The notes below the pieces were generated by a model that was not told the DNA's origin, made no database searches, and saw only the letters and a program-made list of their open reading frames with translations. A DNA stretch of 64,000 bases from Tamarix chinensis. Lineage: Eukaryota; Streptophyta; Magnoliopsida; Caryophyllales; Tamaricaceae. Position numbers and translations under genes: made by a program. Positions within the stretch are counted from its first letter, which is position 1; each line of letters opens with the position of its first letter. The DNA lies in the NCBI GenBank assembly GCA_030549775.1, contig CM060173.1, positions 31,924,110-31,988,109 of the forward strand. The letters run 5' to 3'. Of the stretch, positions 11,630-25,110 are shown piece by piece.

Positions 11630-12910
11630 GTAAGGGTGTAGCTAAGGCCTTATGTGTGCTTTGTGTCTTATATACCTTGGATGCCATGTATAATGATATG
11701 TTGTGTATCTTGTGTTGTTGTTATAACTATTTTATGTGTAGTGCAGCTTGGAGATGAGGTATGCTCATGTGCTTTCTTATGGCATGTGTTTAATATGTAT
11801 ATGTTGTGAATTATGATGTGATGTGATGTAACCCTTTAGGACATGCATGCAAGGATATTTAATGTGGTAGTGTGGGATGGAAAGATGAAAAAGAAAAATG
11901 GGAAAGTAGGATGACCAAAGGAAAATAAGTTGGCCGAGGGGAAGTAAGTTGGCCAACGTAGATGGGATTGACCTAAATATTCCATGATCCATGAGTGGAA
12001 GAATAAAAGGGACTTCAAATAAAATAAAAGAGTGGGTGAACTTTGTAGGGGGAGAATCTAGGGTCTGCATGGGAATTTTAGGGTTTTGTATGAAAACTTT
12101 GAGGGTTTGCATAGGATGGATAAAGTCTGCATGGGGGTGAACTTTACGTATGGAAAGTTACCTTGGGGTGTGAGGAAAGTAATGGAAGAGTTACTTGGGT
12201 GATTGGATGATTTGGGTGAAAAGTAGTACGTGGAATAATATAAGGGTGCATAGGAGACTAAGCTAGGGTTTGGGAGGAAACCTTATTCTAAGAAGGTAGT
12301 AAAAAGGAAAAATAAATGAGGATGAGTGGAGTATGAGATAAAGATGGAGGATTATTATGTGCGGGGTGAGCATGGGCATCAAGGGAAAGCAAGAGTGGAA
12401 GGTGAGAAATGGAAGGGTGACATGTGGAAAGGAGGATGATAGGGTTTGGCATGGCCAACTAGGGTTTGGTGTGGCCACCTAGGGTTTTATGGTCACACAA
12501 GTATTTTCATGAGTAGAGTGAGATGATGAGGGTCGAATCTAAGGGTTGTGATGTGTGGGATGTTAAAACAGTTTAGGTTGTGTGAGGCAGAGAAAGATGG
12601 GCCACATAGACCCCAAATTAAGGTTTTTACAGAAAACCCTAGGGTAAGACTGTGAGTGGACTTAGAGGTGTAAGGTAGTGGGCGTTGACCCACACACTTA
12701 GGAGTTGGGTCTCCAGTGTGAGCAAATGGAATAAGGAAAGGATGTCGAAGTGAGTTAGGAGGTGCAGAAGTCTCAAGATATAGGATGGACCTTCTTGGGA
12801 GGATAAGCGTAGATGGAGTTAGTCATGCATGTCTAGGGTGAAAACTTGTTGAATAAGATACAATAAGATACTACATTTAAAGAGGAAGAATGTTGAGCCA
12901 GACCTAGACT

Positions 12911-13260
12911 GGTCTATCGGTGAATAATAGTGGCCAAGAGTCGAGGCGCCCTAGAGATTGATCCACTAGCAAATAATAGTGGTCAAGAGTATTATGCCTT
13001 GTACGTTTTTTGGTCCACCGGCTATAATAGTGGTGGATTTCGTGCTCAACAAACTGAATATAATTGTGCTATGACATTGGGGAAAATACTAAGTACTTAC
13101 AGTGAAACACCATAAGAGTTGGGGCCAGACCAGTCCACCGGCGAATAATAGTGGCCAAGAGCATCTTGGCTTGGAGACTAATCCATTGGTAATAATAATG
13201 GTCAGGAGTATTATGCTCTGTATGTTTTTTAGTCCAACGGCTATAATAGTGGGGCTCCCA
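12911..13260 (+). repeat. CCGGTCCACCGG-type tandem arrays, copy B
   Basis: Two clusters of units of about 48 bp built around GGTCCACCGGCGAATAATAG, separated by a spacer that contains a GAAACACCATAAGAG phrase. The last unit of each cluster has CTATAATAGTGG in place of the longer tail. Confidence 0.8.
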
Positions 13261-13843
13261 CACTCATATGGAATGATAATAAGCATAGTGCGAAATAAGT
13301 ATTTATCAAAGAGTTAAAGAATTGGTTGATTTGGACTAGAACTTGGTCTTTATTCATCTGTAATGATTGTATATCGTTCATGTGATCATACTCATATTAC
13401 ATGTTTTTTATGCTTGGTCTTAGCTGCATGGTTACCTTATTTAGTACGTAGCATACTAACCATCCATTTTATGGGTGCTAATCATTCACACAAGTAAAGG
13501 ACTCCTCTGAGATTGTGTAGGTTGGTGATGCTGTCTTTGATACCTTCGATACTTAGGAGGCATCAGGTAGGGTTGAGTGCTAAGTATGGACTTAGCCTGG
13601 GGATTCGAGAGCATCGTAGCTGGATTTACTTTTCATGCTCTTTTACATTGTACCGGTTTTCCGAGACTCTATTTTTATTATATTGTCATGTTTATTCCTT
13701 TTAAGGAATTTTAATTATGTACTCTGGTTTGTAAATTCTTATCCTCATACTCTAATTTCCATATTATGAACTTTCTAGCTCTATTATGAATTCTCATTTT
13801 CAGTATTGACTTGTGGTTGACAATAATCCTCTTCAGCCTTAGC

Positions 13844-13887
13844 ACTTGGTACAGGAATGGTAGGAGTGAACCGGTCTGATACTAAGT
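13844..13887 (+). other. 3'-terminal inverted repeat, copy B
   Basis: Arms starting ACTTGGTAC and ending ACTAAGT, 100 bp from the copy terminus. Pairing is more decayed than in A or D. Confidence 0.6.
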
Positions 13888-13987
13888 GTGGTGGTAATAT
13901 CCCCAAGATTCACAATTTTGTTATTTCGCTTCTACTAATTCTTTAATAACACAAAATTTTTTATTAGTGAATTTTTGGGGTGTTATA

Positions 13988-14690
13988 GTGTCCCTCATGG
14001 TTATAATTCACATTGTCCCTAATGTGCTAACAAGGTAAAAGGAAAGAGAGGAACTCACAGGCCATGTTTACTCGGTGGGTGGTGGTGCAGTAGTGGCAGA
14101 ACTTTCCTCGCCAATTTTTGGATCCCTTTAGAGCCATGAGTAATCTACAATTGTGGTTTGGAAATTAAAAGCCTCAATTTTTACAAATGGAGAATAAACC
14201 TTGGATATAGGTTGCCTGTAATTAATTCTTAAATCCTAAAATCTCCTAACACTTCAACACTTAGATTTTTTTTTTGTTTCTTCATCTTTTTCCGTCATTT
14301 TGTTGTTATTCTTTGGAACCCACATCCTCCTCTTTGAGACTTCGTCACCTAGACCAATATAAATAAAAAAATATCTATGACTTAGTACAAGGTACAAAAA
14401 TCAAAAGTGAAAAAAAATCTAGGTAAACGAAAGCATAAACTTAGGTTGTCTCCGAAGAAGTGCTTGTTTATAGTCGTTAGCTTGACTCCCTCATTTCTAA
14501 TTGTTGTTCGTCAAGAGAATAACGATCTTGAGTTGGTCAACACCACCACCATTATATGGTTTTAATAATTGATCGTTAAACTTGAGCATTCCTTTTTTAG
14601 GATGCAAAATTTTCACTGCACTAGAGGGGTATAAGTTTATGATTGAGAATGGGCCAGACCATTAGGATTTCAACATTCCAGGGAAAAGCC
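13988..14690 (-). other. Athila-like element region downstream of pol
   Basis: Minus-strand sequence between the last readable integrase frame and copy B. Fragments resembling the integrase C-terminal continuation occur near 14,650-14,690 with stops. Beyond that I see no recognisable product. Confidence 0.5.
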
Positions 14691-15660
14691 TCAAACAAGA
14701 ATTAAAGAGAAGCACTTGTTGACCCTTAAAAAATCATGATTTGAAATATGCTTATTGTGTAACTTCTTGGTATGTTTTTTGTAAAGTGAATTCTTATACG
14801 TGTTAAAACAAAACTCATTCATTTCATTTAACTGAAGTTTCATGTGCTTACCTACATCACCCAAATTAAAATTTAGAAATTTCAATGCCCAATATGCTTT
14901 ATGATCAAGTTCAACCAGGAGATGGCATGCCTTCCCATACACCAAATGGTAGGGGGACATGCCAATCAGAGTTTTGTATACTATTCTATAATCCCAAAGT
15001 GTGTCATCTAATTTGATAGACCAATATTTTTGAGCTAAACTTGTGGTTTTCTCCAAAATTTGTTTAATCTCCTTATTGGTTACTTCAACTTGACCACTTG
15101 TCTAAGGATGGTAGGAAGTTAAAACTTCATGTGTGACTTCACATTTAGCTAGGAAGGATTGAAATTGTTGATTGCAAAAATGCATCCCTCCATTGCTAAT
15201 GATAGCTCTAAGTGTGCCAAACCACATGAAAATATCTCATTTCAAGAGCTTCAGAACCTCCTTGGTGTCATTCATGGGAAGTGCCACAACTTCTACCCAC
15301 TTGGGCACATAGTCCATAGCCACAAGGATATAATCTTTACCAAAAGAACAAGGGAATGGTCCTATGAAGTTTATACCCCAAAGGTCAAACAACTCACAAA
15401 TCATGATATTAATTAAGGGCAATTCATGTTTGTAGGATATATTCCCGATACTTTGGCACCTATCACAAGTAGAAATAAAGGTGTGAGAATCCTTAAAAAT
15501 ATTAGGCCAATAAAAGCCACATTGTAAAATCTTAGATGTAGTTCTAGTTAGTCAAAAGTGACCTCCAATCTCCCTACTATGACAATGCTCCTAGATGGAA
15601 TAAATCTCCTCATCATTCATACACCTCCTAATTACTTGATCAGCACATATTCTAAATAGG
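14691..15660 (-). pseudogene. Athila-like integrase remnant
   Basis: Integrase, which joins retroelement DNA to the chromosome. The zinc-binding N-terminal part is at about 15,420-15,560. The core follows at 15,237-15,422 with FDLWGINFIGPFP and YVPKWVEVVALP; the first core Asp of the family corresponds to the N in WGINF, so the catalytic residue is lost. The C-terminal half at 14,691-15,056 reads IGMSPYHLVYGKACH, a typical Athila/Tat phrase. Stops and frameshifts separate these blocks. It is transcribed on the minus strand, downstream of RNase H. Confidence 0.85.
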
Positions 15661-15870
15661 TACAGATCATCCCAAAAATAATACTTTACCTTATAAAAAA
15701 AACTTCCTTATGTGGTGATATGAAATATGAGTGAATAAGATGTTACTTGCTAATAAATTGGCTATATTAGCATACCATGGAGTAGGTGTGATTTGAAAGT
15801 TGTAAAGGTATTCATCTGGAAATTCTTTATTTATGGAATTGGTTAGCTCCTCTATGACAGATTGGGGCAG

Positions 15871-17560
15871 TCATGAGAGATGATCCGCAACACTGTTCTC
15901 ACTCCCCTTTTTATCTTTGATCACCAAGTTAAACTTTTGGAGTAGCAATATCCATTTTAATATCCTAGCCTTAGCATCCTTCTTAGCAAACAAGTACTTT
16001 AATGCATAGTGGTCAGTGTAAACAATGAATTTATTCAACAAGTAAGAATGAAACTTATCAAACATAAATACTATAGCCAACAATTCCTTTTTAGTACTAG
16101 CATAATGTTGTTGTGCAGAATTCAGAATTCTACTAGCATAGTAAATGGTTTGAAAAACTTTATTTTTCCTTTGACCCAACACAACACCAACAAAAAAAAT
16201 CACTCGCATTACACATTAATTCAAAGGGTAAATCCCAATCAAGAAATGCCATAATAGGTGCACTAATCAAATTTTCTTTCAAGGTATTGAACGCATGCAA
16301 GCACTCATTAGAAAAAATAAAAGTAGCATCTTTAACCAGCAATTCACACAGGGGCTTAACTATTTTTGAGAAGTCTTTAATGAACCTTTGATAAAAGCCA
16401 TCATTCCCCAAAATACTCTTGACACCTTTCACAATAAAGGGAGAGAAAGTTTTTTAATTACTTCAATTTTCACCTAATCAACTTCAATCCCTTTGTTAGA
16501 GATTTTATGACCCAGAACAATCCCTTCTTGGACTATAAAATGACATTTTTTCCAATTAAGGACTAAATTTGTGTCTTCACATCTTTTCAAAAAATTATTC
16601 AAGTTATTTAGGAATGCATAAAAATAACATCCAAAAATAGAAAATTACCATCATACTTCTCTAAAAAGTAGCCGGAGTATTGCACGATCTGAAAGGCCTT
16701 CACCTATATGCAAACATACCATAATAACATGTGAATGTTGTTTTTTCTTAATTCTCAGGTGTAATAGGGGTTTGTATGTTCTCTGAATACCCATCCATGA
16801 AATAGGAGAATTCTTGGCCTACCAGTCTCTCTATCATTTGATCAATGAAGGAAAGAGGATAATGGTATTTTTTAATAGTAACACTTACTCATCTATAATG
16901 CATACAAACATGCTAGCCTATTATGGTATGTGTAGGGATCAATTCATCCTTGTAAATAGCCACAACAATAATACCCTCTTTTTTAGGTACCACCTGCACT
17001 GGACTAACCCATGCACTGTCAGATATGGGATAAATTATGCCTACATCAAGGAATTTTATCACCTCTTTTATTACCACTTATTACACCATGGGATTAAGTC
17101 ATCGTTGAGGTTGCACCAGTGGCTTAAAACCCTCCTCCATCATAATTTTATGCATGCATATAGATGGATTGATACCTTTTAAGTCTATAGTGGCCCACCC
17201 AAAAGCTCTTTTGTGCTCCTTCAACACCCTTACTAGCTTCTCTTACATCAACCTGCTCAAAGAAGAGGAAATAATCACTGGAAGAGAGGAAGAACCATCT
17301 AAAAACACATATTTAAAATGAGAGGGGAGAGGTTTGAGCTCAAGCTGAGGAGGCTCTTCATTGGAGGGTTTTATTTTTTATTTTTATCTCATCACGCTCC
17401 AAACCTCTAAGTAGTAACCTTGAAAATTTGGGATAAGAAGGAGACGCCTCAAAATAGAGGATTTCTTCTGTAAGGCTTTCATCTTCCTCATGTTCATCAA
17501 GTCCATTCAAGAGACATGCTTCTAATGTGTCATCTGATCTGTTCACCTAAAAATACTCAC
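15871..17560 (-). pseudogene. Athila-like reverse transcriptase and RNase H remnant
   Basis: RNase H is at 15,871-16,209 ([20 protein letters not shown], then [12 protein letters not shown] and ENSVADHLS). The RT thumb/connection is at 16,160-16,540 (GFYQRFIKDFSKI, then CNASDF). RT palm and fingers lie at about 16,600-17,200 and are badly broken. The catalytic MDD box, expected near 16,620-16,690, is not readable; the phrase there is EKYDGNFLFLDVIF. A linker with an acidic stretch (17,358-17,546) precedes it. The product copied element RNA into DNA in virus-like particles. It is not functional now. Confidence 0.82.
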
Positions 17561-17768
17561 TAACACACTCATCATTAATTCTCAAAATTATTTTACCCTC
17601 ATGAAAATCAATAAGAGTTCTACCTATGGTAAAAAATGGTCTCCCTAGAATTAGAGGTACCTCATGGTCCTCTTCCATCTCTAGAATGACAAATTCCATA
17701 GGAAAGATGAACTTGTCAAATTTTACAACACATCTTCAATAATACCATATGTATATATACTTGATTGA

Positions 17769-18143
17769 TCAATCTGCTAGTTGGAGAGATATGGTCGTTC
17801 CCTTTGGTTCACCTAATCCAAGCTTCCTAACAATGCATAAGGGCATGAGGTTAATTCTTGCACCAAGACCACAAAGAACCTTATCAAAATGTAAACTACC
17901 GATATTATAAGGAATAGTAAAACTCCCTAGATCTTTTAGCTTAGGTAGTAGTTTATTTTGGAGTACAACAAAACACTCCTCATTAAGTCTAACTATCTCG
18001 CATTCCTCTATTTTTATTTTGTTAGATAAAATTTCCTTTAAAAATTTAGCATAACTAGGAATTTGGGTTAAAGCATCAGAAAATTGAATATGTGTATGCA
18101 ATTTCTTTAAAATTTCAAGAAAGTTAAAAAATTGTGTATCCAA
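17769..18143 (-). pseudogene. Athila-like aspartic protease remnant
   Basis: This 124-codon frame has the protease lead-in IPSYAKFLKEILSNK and the core LKDLGSFTIPYNIG, followed by the active-site loop. The family active site DLGAS reads GLGAR, so the catalytic aspartate is glycine. It ends with KLGLGEPK and ISLQLAD, which are typical downstream phrases. It lies between gag and RT on the minus strand, the usual order. Confidence 0.85.
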
Positions 18144-18149
18144 TTTTTG

Positions 18150-19676
18150 TTATTTCAACCTTTGGGGAAATGGGGTGTGAGGTTGATAAGGTTTTACCTC
18201 ATGATGTTAACCCTTGCCATGTGTGGGGTCATCTCTTACATCCTTTTGAGAATCAAAAATTTATATAGGCTGCTCATCAACAGCCTTTGTTTTACCCTTT
18301 TCTTCCAAGCTCGGAGATGTTATATTAGAAAACTCATTACCACTCCTCAAAGTGATTGCCTTTGCATCCTCTTGTGTGTTCCTTTCTGTATTACTAGGTA
18401 TGGTTCCTTGTTCTTTTTGGGAGATCATATTTGCCAACTGTCCTACTTGTACCTCCAAGTTCTTCATTGAAGCCTCCTGATTTTGTATTCGAGTGTCTTG
18501 ATTTTGGAATCTAGACTCACTTTGGTTTATGAATATAGTAAGAAATTCTTCCAAACTCAATTTTTGTTTAGGGGTTGTGGTTTGGCATCCTAGAGGTAGT
18601 CTTACTTTACTTGGAGCTTGAGTTAGGTTTTGATTTCTCTACAAAAAATTTAGGTGATTCCTCCAACCAGGATTATAGGTGTTCGAATAAGGATTGTTGT
18701 TGGACCTACCAAATTTTTTTAAAAAATAGCCTGCTCAGACGATTGTGCAAAAGGGTTACCCACTTGGCACTTAGTGCTAGTATGAGGTCCACCACATAAG
18801 TCACATCTCACAATCAGGACCTGCATGGCAGAAGCACTCAAGTTATCCACTTGTTTAGTCAAAGCACCCAACTAATCTAAAAGAGTAGTGACCACATTGA
18901 CAGAATGGATGCCTACACTCCTACTAAGTAATCTCTCAGCATGCCACTAAAATCATAGGCATTTTCTGGGGTCTTGTTCATGATTGTCCCACCTGGAGCT
19001 GTATCAAGCTTGGAACGGTTAGTAGAAAACAAACCATTATAAAATGTCTAAACCTGCAGCCAAATAAGTAGACCATGGTGAGGACATTTTCTTAGCAATT
19101 CTTTGAATTTTTCCCATGCTTCACATAACGATTCCTTATCATACTGCATAAAATTAGTAATATCATTTCTCATCTTAGCAACGTTTTATGATGGAAAAAT
19201 TTTATTAAGAAATTACCGAGCCATATCATCTTAATAAGTAATCGATCCCATTGACAAAGAATGTAGCCAAATCTTAGATTTATCCCTAAGAGAGAAGGGG
19301 AAAAGCCTAAGTCTTATGTTATCATCAAAAATCCCATTCTGCCTAAAAGTAGCACAAATCTCAAGGAAATTAGCAATATGAGCATTCGGGTCATCGTTTC
19401 GCAATCCTCCAAATTGAATTACTGTTTAAATCATCTAAATAAGGGTCAGTTTAAATTCAAATTTATGTGCTTGCATGGATGGTTTTCTGATTCTAGAACC
19501 TATACCATCTAGATTGGGGGGGCATAGTCTTTAAGAGATCTAGCCACTTGAGCTTTCACTTGCACCTAAAGCGGTGCTTGTGGAAAAGTCAGATTATGTT
19601 GTTAATTTGGATTCAATACTTATGGAGGATGCAAGTCTTGTGGATTAAGATCTTGTTGGTTCCTAGCATTGTCCAT
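18150..19676 (-). pseudogene. Athila-like gag remnant
   Basis: Capsid protein of the Athila-like element. The likely start ATG is at 19,674-19,676 (MDNARNQ), about 215 bp after the primer-binding site. The retrotransposon gag domain is readable at about 19,190-19,320 (RLFPFSLRDKSKIWLHSL, then DDMA). The C-terminal part at 18,261-18,560 has a predicted coiled stretch rich in Q and N (QNQEASMKNLEVQVGQLANM), then SNTERN and KAITLRSG, which are hallmark phrases of Athila/Tat gag. There are several stops and frameshifts. Confidence 0.83.
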
Positions 19677-19890
19677 GCCTTTATCACATCTATTTAATAT
19701 GTGTAACCTATGGAAAGTAATCACAATCTCTAGATCAAATGGATCTAGCTCACCCCCACACGAGTGGGTCATGTACTAGAGATCTTGCACAAAGTTAGAA
19801 AATCACATGAAAAAACTTTAAAAGGATAAAAAAAAACAAATGTCTAAAGTAAAGAAAATCTGTTAGATCCTGAGGTCACTTGTTGCCTAG

Positions 19891-19910
19891 TCCCCGACAA
19901 CGGCACCAAA
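19891..19910 (-). other. Primer-binding site of the Athila-like element
   Basis: The minus strand reads TTTGGTGCCGTTGTCGGGGA, a two-base variant of the TTTGGCGCCGTTGCCGGGGA site typical of Athila/Tat elements. It lies four bases inside the 5' LTR end. Confidence 0.85.
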
Positions 19911-19914
19911 GACT

Positions 19915-21339
19915 TGATGAATTCTAACCACAAGTGCATGGTGTTAAAGTAGCATGTAAGGTCGATCCTACAAGGAATAAGAAGTGATAAATAGGATAGT
20001 GAAAATATCTACTATGTTTAGACTGAGGATAGGGGAAAATGATTTCTAACTCTAAATGAAAAGAAAATGTGCTAAAAAATCCAACTATAATATAAGAACA
20101 AGTGAAATTCAGTTAGAGAAAAGGCTAAGGTTCCGGTCAATCCCATTAACAACAATATCATCGAATATTAACCCCAAATCTCGAATCATAACACTTTGTC
20201 ATGAATGTCAACCAAAGTATGTAGTATAATGCTCTCTCGCGCCACTAAGCCCTATTGTCTATTAAGACTCATCTATCTCTAGTATGAATGCAAAAATAGG
20301 TAATGCATTATTATGTATCATATTCCCTTTTTTTTATTTGTATAGGCCAACCAACGTCTCTCGGCTTTTGGTTTGATCTCTTGTCATGCTAATGTAGCCC
20401 ACTCCAATTCATCTCTCGAATATCGCCATGTTTCTCTAAATAACAATAGAAAAGTGATAAATTCTATTATTCCAATTAAACCATTAGCACAACACATATG
20501 ACGAGGAATTAGATTTGGTAGGGTTCAGATTCTCAATACATCAGGAGCAAGAGATTTCCCTTCACCCCGGTATAGATTTATTAGTCAATCATAGCTTTCA
20601 TTAAGAAAAGCATCTTAAACATAGAGAATTGCATCAATTGAAATAATAAATAAAATCTAAAGTAAAAATGAAATACCTTCTTTATTCAAGATGCAAATTC
20701 ATTATTCTATCCGTCTGATAGGGAAAAAGAAATTGAGATCAAGAGATATAAGATTATGGATAAATTAGGGTTGGGATTGGATTTAGTGATGCCAAACAAA
20801 TAACCCAATATCTCTCTTTTGTACTCCCAAAATTTCCATCTTTTTATCCTTTATGTTTCCTCCCTCACACTAAATGAAAAATAAGTTTAAATATACATGA
20901 CCTCCCATCAACATCGCTGTGTAAATCAACACGGTGGTGCTGTGTTGACGGGCGTTGCTTTAGCTTTGCTCATGTTTTTTATTTCAATCATAACTTCTTC
21001 ATTTGAATTTTAATTGAGTATATTTTTAATGTGTTGGAAAGCTAACAAAAATATATACAAATTTTATACTCAGCACATTTCCAAATTCAGATTGCATCAT
21101 TATTGGATTTGCAACTCTTTATTCCTTTTAATACTTTGAGTACATGCATTTGCTTCTGTTTTGTTCCAACTATTGCCTTTTAGGTCCTTTTGATCAAATT
21201 TTATCAAAATACCTACAAAATATGATCAAAAGTAATAAATAAGAATAAGTAGACTAAAGTATGAACAAAAAAAACATCATATAATTACATTAAATCTTCA
21301 TGTTAATGTTCATATTATTGACAAAATTCATGCCTATCA
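19915..21339 (-). repeat. 5' LTR of the Athila-like element
   Basis: A 1,425-bp partner of 6,203-7,629. Its outer edge is followed by the second copy of the duplication ATAAG (21,340-21,344), and G1 pol sequence resumes immediately after. Confidence 0.92.
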
Positions 21340-21344
21340 ATAAG

Positions 21345-22146
21345 CTTAACCCTAAGTATGCTAGGTGGATAGAGTGTTTATAATCCTTCTCTTTTGTAGC
21401 AAAACATAAGAGTGGAAAAACCAATGTAGTAGTTGTTACTCTCTCTTGAAGGTATTGTATGTTGTCCCTATTAGAAGCTCAAGTCATAAGGTTTGGATGC
21501 TTGAAGGAGCTATACATGGTGGATGAAGACTTTCCAAGATACCTTGAAGATCCATACAAGCTTCGAAGCCCCTATGACATGAAAGATGGATTCCTATTCA
21601 AGAATACTAATATTTGCATCCTAAAGAGTCCCATTTGAGAGTTGTTGATATGATAAACACATGGAGGTGGGCTAGCAGGAAATTTCGGGATCAACAAGAC
21701 CTATGAAGTACTTCAGGAGCACTTCTATTGGCCTAAAATGATAAGTGATGTACATAGAGTTGGAGTTAGATGTGCCACATGTTAAAAGTCCAAGAGTCAC
21801 TTCCACCAAGGACTCTACACTCCATTACCAATCCCTCATCAACCTTGACACCATGTGAGTATAGACTTCATAGTGTCTTTGCCTAGAACTCAGAGGCAAA
21901 ACGACACCATTATGGTAGTGGTGGATCGGTTTTCTAAGATGGATCACTTTGTCCCTTGTCATAAGACTGATGATGCCTCTTATATAGTTAATCTATTCTT
22001 TAAAAAAATATTAAGGTTGCATGGTATTCCCAAGTCCATTATCTTGGATAAGGATACCAAGTTCCTTAGCTATTTCTAGAAAACTTTATTGAGATTGGTT
22101 GGTACTAAACTTCTATTTACACCACCTACCACCCACAAATGGATGA
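21345..22146 (+). pseudogene. G1 integrase, N-terminal and core part
   Basis: This continues the G1 frame interrupted at 6,202; the joined linker reads through LKNVNGKHK and LNPKYARWIE. The zinc-binding region lies near 21,650-21,800. The core at 21,855-22,079 starts [12 protein letters not shown]; the first core Asp is retained in that phrase, and [18 protein letters not shown] and [15 protein letters not shown] follow, with the second Asp in LDKDTKF. A stop after FLSYF and other stops show decay. Copy C interrupts the frame at 22,146, just after the HPQ phrase that precedes the catalytic helix. Confidence 0.87.
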
Positions 22147-23164
22147 TGAAATGCCCCAAAAATTTATAATTTTAAAAATTATATTTAAATGAGGTTTTAT
22201 TATGAAAATTAATTAAATAAATTATTTTTATTAAAATAAAAGGATTTTAATTAGAGAAAATCAAGAAGAAATTTATAAGTATTTTAATTAGGAGAAATTT
22301 TGGTATTTTAGCTAATTAAGGATTTTATTTTGAAAAATTAATTAAATAAATTACTTTATTTAAAATAAGAAGGAGAAAATAATTTCAGGTTAATACTAAT
22401 TTTATAAATAATTTAATTAAAGAAAATTAGAGTGATTTGCTAATTAAAATGAAATTTATGAAAAATCTTTTAAATCCTAATTTAGCCTAAAAAGGGATTT
22501 AAATATTATTATTTTGAAATATCCCAAATATTCTAATTAATTTAATTAACCCAACCCATTATTTTTCCTTTATCCCTTTTTCCTTTTACCTTTTCTTTCT
22601 TCCTTTTTCCTTTCTTTTTCTTTCCTTAATTTCTTTTTCTTTTCCCTTTCCTTTTCCCCATTTCGGCCTGCCCCTCCCACGACCCAATTTTTCCCTCCCT
22701 CCTTCCTTTCTTCTTTGGTGCGGCCCAACCCACGCGGCCCAACTTTTCTTCTTTTCTTCCTCCTTCAGCGCAGCCAAACGCTGTGTTTTGATTAATTTTC
22801 TTCCACCTGATCTGGCCCATCTTTCTCTTCTTTCTTTTTCTCCTGAACCGCTGGTTTGCCCCACACCTTTCTTCCTCTTTCTACTTTCTTCTTCCCCGAC
22901 ACCGCCGACCTGCATCAACGCAACCACCGTCCGAAGCTTCCACCGCCGATCTCGCTCCTTTGACTGGCCTTTGCCTTCCTTTCTCTTCCCCTCTGTTTTG
23001 TCAAACTATTGACCCAAGCCACTTCTCCCATTTCTCTCCCTTTTCTTATGCATTACCTTTGCCCCGATTTGAATTTCTTCCATTTTGTTGTGGCCGACAA
23101 TCCCTAACCTTACCTGCCTTACCCCGTAGATGACCCATAGAACGCTAACCTCCCTTCTAAAATC

Positions 23165-23172
23165 TATAAATA
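23165..23172 (+). promoter_or_regulatory. TATA box, copy C
   Basis: TATAAATA followed by CCCCC, the same context as in copies D and F. Probable core promoter of the LTR by position and conservation. Confidence 0.55.
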
Positions 23173-23964
23173 CCCCCATAATGAGCCCTGTGTCAAGCCT
23201 TTGAGTTCTACCCAAAAAACTCCCCTTGCACGCCTCTGCCCCTTTAGACGCCTCGTCTGCCGCTGTCAGCCAATGCCGCCACCCACTCCACCTACCAAAC
23301 ACTTCCTTGCACCTCCCTCTAGATAACTAAACGTCCAATTTCCCTTATTTTTCCTGTGCAAGCTGCCCCGGCTGTGCGAAGTTCCCTCCCTAATCAGCCC
23401 TTCCTTCCACCTACGCCACCCTTTATGCCGCCCTTAGCCACCTCTTCCGCCCCTTCCGCCACTTCTTTCACCCCTCATTCTCTTCTATAGACCCTCCTCT
23501 ACCTTCCCCTACCTTTCTTTTCCTCTTCCTCCCTCTCCTCCTCTCTTTCTCTTCTCCTTCCATAATAGGCCACCACTGCCACCGCCCTTGGCTGTGCCGC
23601 CACCATCATTCAACTCCTCTCCCAATAGGTAGTCTTATTTTGTTCAACTCCTCACCCTAACTCCCACCTCCATTCTTCTTATTTTGTTCCCGGCCTTCAA
23701 CTTTTACCCTTTTCTTCCCTTTTCCGGCCACCGCTGGTGCCGCCATGCACCACCGCCAGTGCCACCCATCCATACCAGCCTAAGGTTGAACCCCAGACCC
23801 TGTCAACCCTTTTCCCTATTTTTACAAGCCTTATTTTATTTTATTTCATTTATTTGAATATAAATACTATTAATATTTTTTTTAATATGTATTATTAATA
23901 TTATTAGTATTAATGTTTTGCTTATTATTTCAGTTTAGGACTGAAGCCCCATTCTATTTTATTT

Positions 23965-23988
23965 TTGATTATTATTATTATTATTATT

Positions 23989-24028
<40 letters not shown>

Positions 24029-24225
24029 CTATTACTATTATTATTATTATGTGTTTATTATTATAATTATTATTTTTATTATTGCTATTTCGAATTACTA
24101 TTATTATTATTTCATTATTAATATTCCAGCTACTTTACTATTAATTTTGCTATTATTATTATTATTATTATTACTAAATTTTGCTATTTATTTTACTAAT
24201 ATTATTATTAGTATTATTTTGGTAA
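23965..24225 (+). repeat. Triplet microsatellite block, copy C
   Basis: ATT repeats, then about twelve GTT units (23,991-24,027), then further ATT-rich sequence, at the family-specific position. Confidence 0.9.
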
Positions 24226-24930
24226 AGGGGCCGAAGCCCTTATTTCACTTTGTTTTTGAATAATGTCCTTTTTATTATTATTCTTGTTATGGTTATTGTT
24301 ACTATTGTATTAGTATCATTATTGATATTATTAGTATTTCTATTTGCATTATTATTATTATCAGAATTAAATCTTTAAACCCTTATATTATCAACTTTTA
24401 TAATATTTCTATTATTTCTTATATGTTTAGTAAAGTTAGAAATTTGTTAATGTTATTGTTCATAATATGTTATTATTTTGTCAAAGCCCTAAGGAGGCAT
24501 AGGAGCGTGCTCCAAGATCGGTGTAGTTTTCCGTAAGGGGTTAATAAGGCCTATTGTGTGTTGATGTGCATTATATGCTTTGTATGATATGCATCCTATA
24601 TTTATTATTGTTATTTCATATGTGGTATAATGTGGAGTTGAAGTATGTTTTTGTATGGCATGTGTACTATATGTGATGAAATATTGTGGTATGTGATGAT
24701 ATGTATTGTGACCCTATAAGACATGCATGTGAGGATGTATAAAAGTGGTATTGTGTGGGGAAAAGGTTGAAAATGGAAACTTGGAATCAAGTTGACTAAA
24801 TGGGAAATGAGTTGACCTAAGTATTTTAATGATCTATGAGTGGAGGAATAAAATGGGGAATTTAGGGTTTCGTGTGGAAGAATTTAATTTATGATTTTGT
24901 ATAGGAGCATCGAACTTATGATTTTAAATG

Positions 24931-25110
24931 GGAGAATCTAATTTAAAGTTTTGTGTGGGAGAATCCAATCTATGATTTTATATGGGAGAATCTAATTTAT
25001 GATTTTATATGGGAGAATATAATCTATGGTTTTATATGGGAGAATCTAATTTATGGTGTTATATGGGAGAATCTAAATTACGGTTTTGTATAGGAGAATC
25101 TAATATATGG
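24931..25110 (+). repeat. 27-bp minisatellite, copy C
   Basis: Six to seven tandem units of 27 bp beginning GGGAGAATCTAATTTATG. They are not present in this form in the other copies, so the expansion happened after insertion or in a sub-lineage. Confidence 0.85.
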
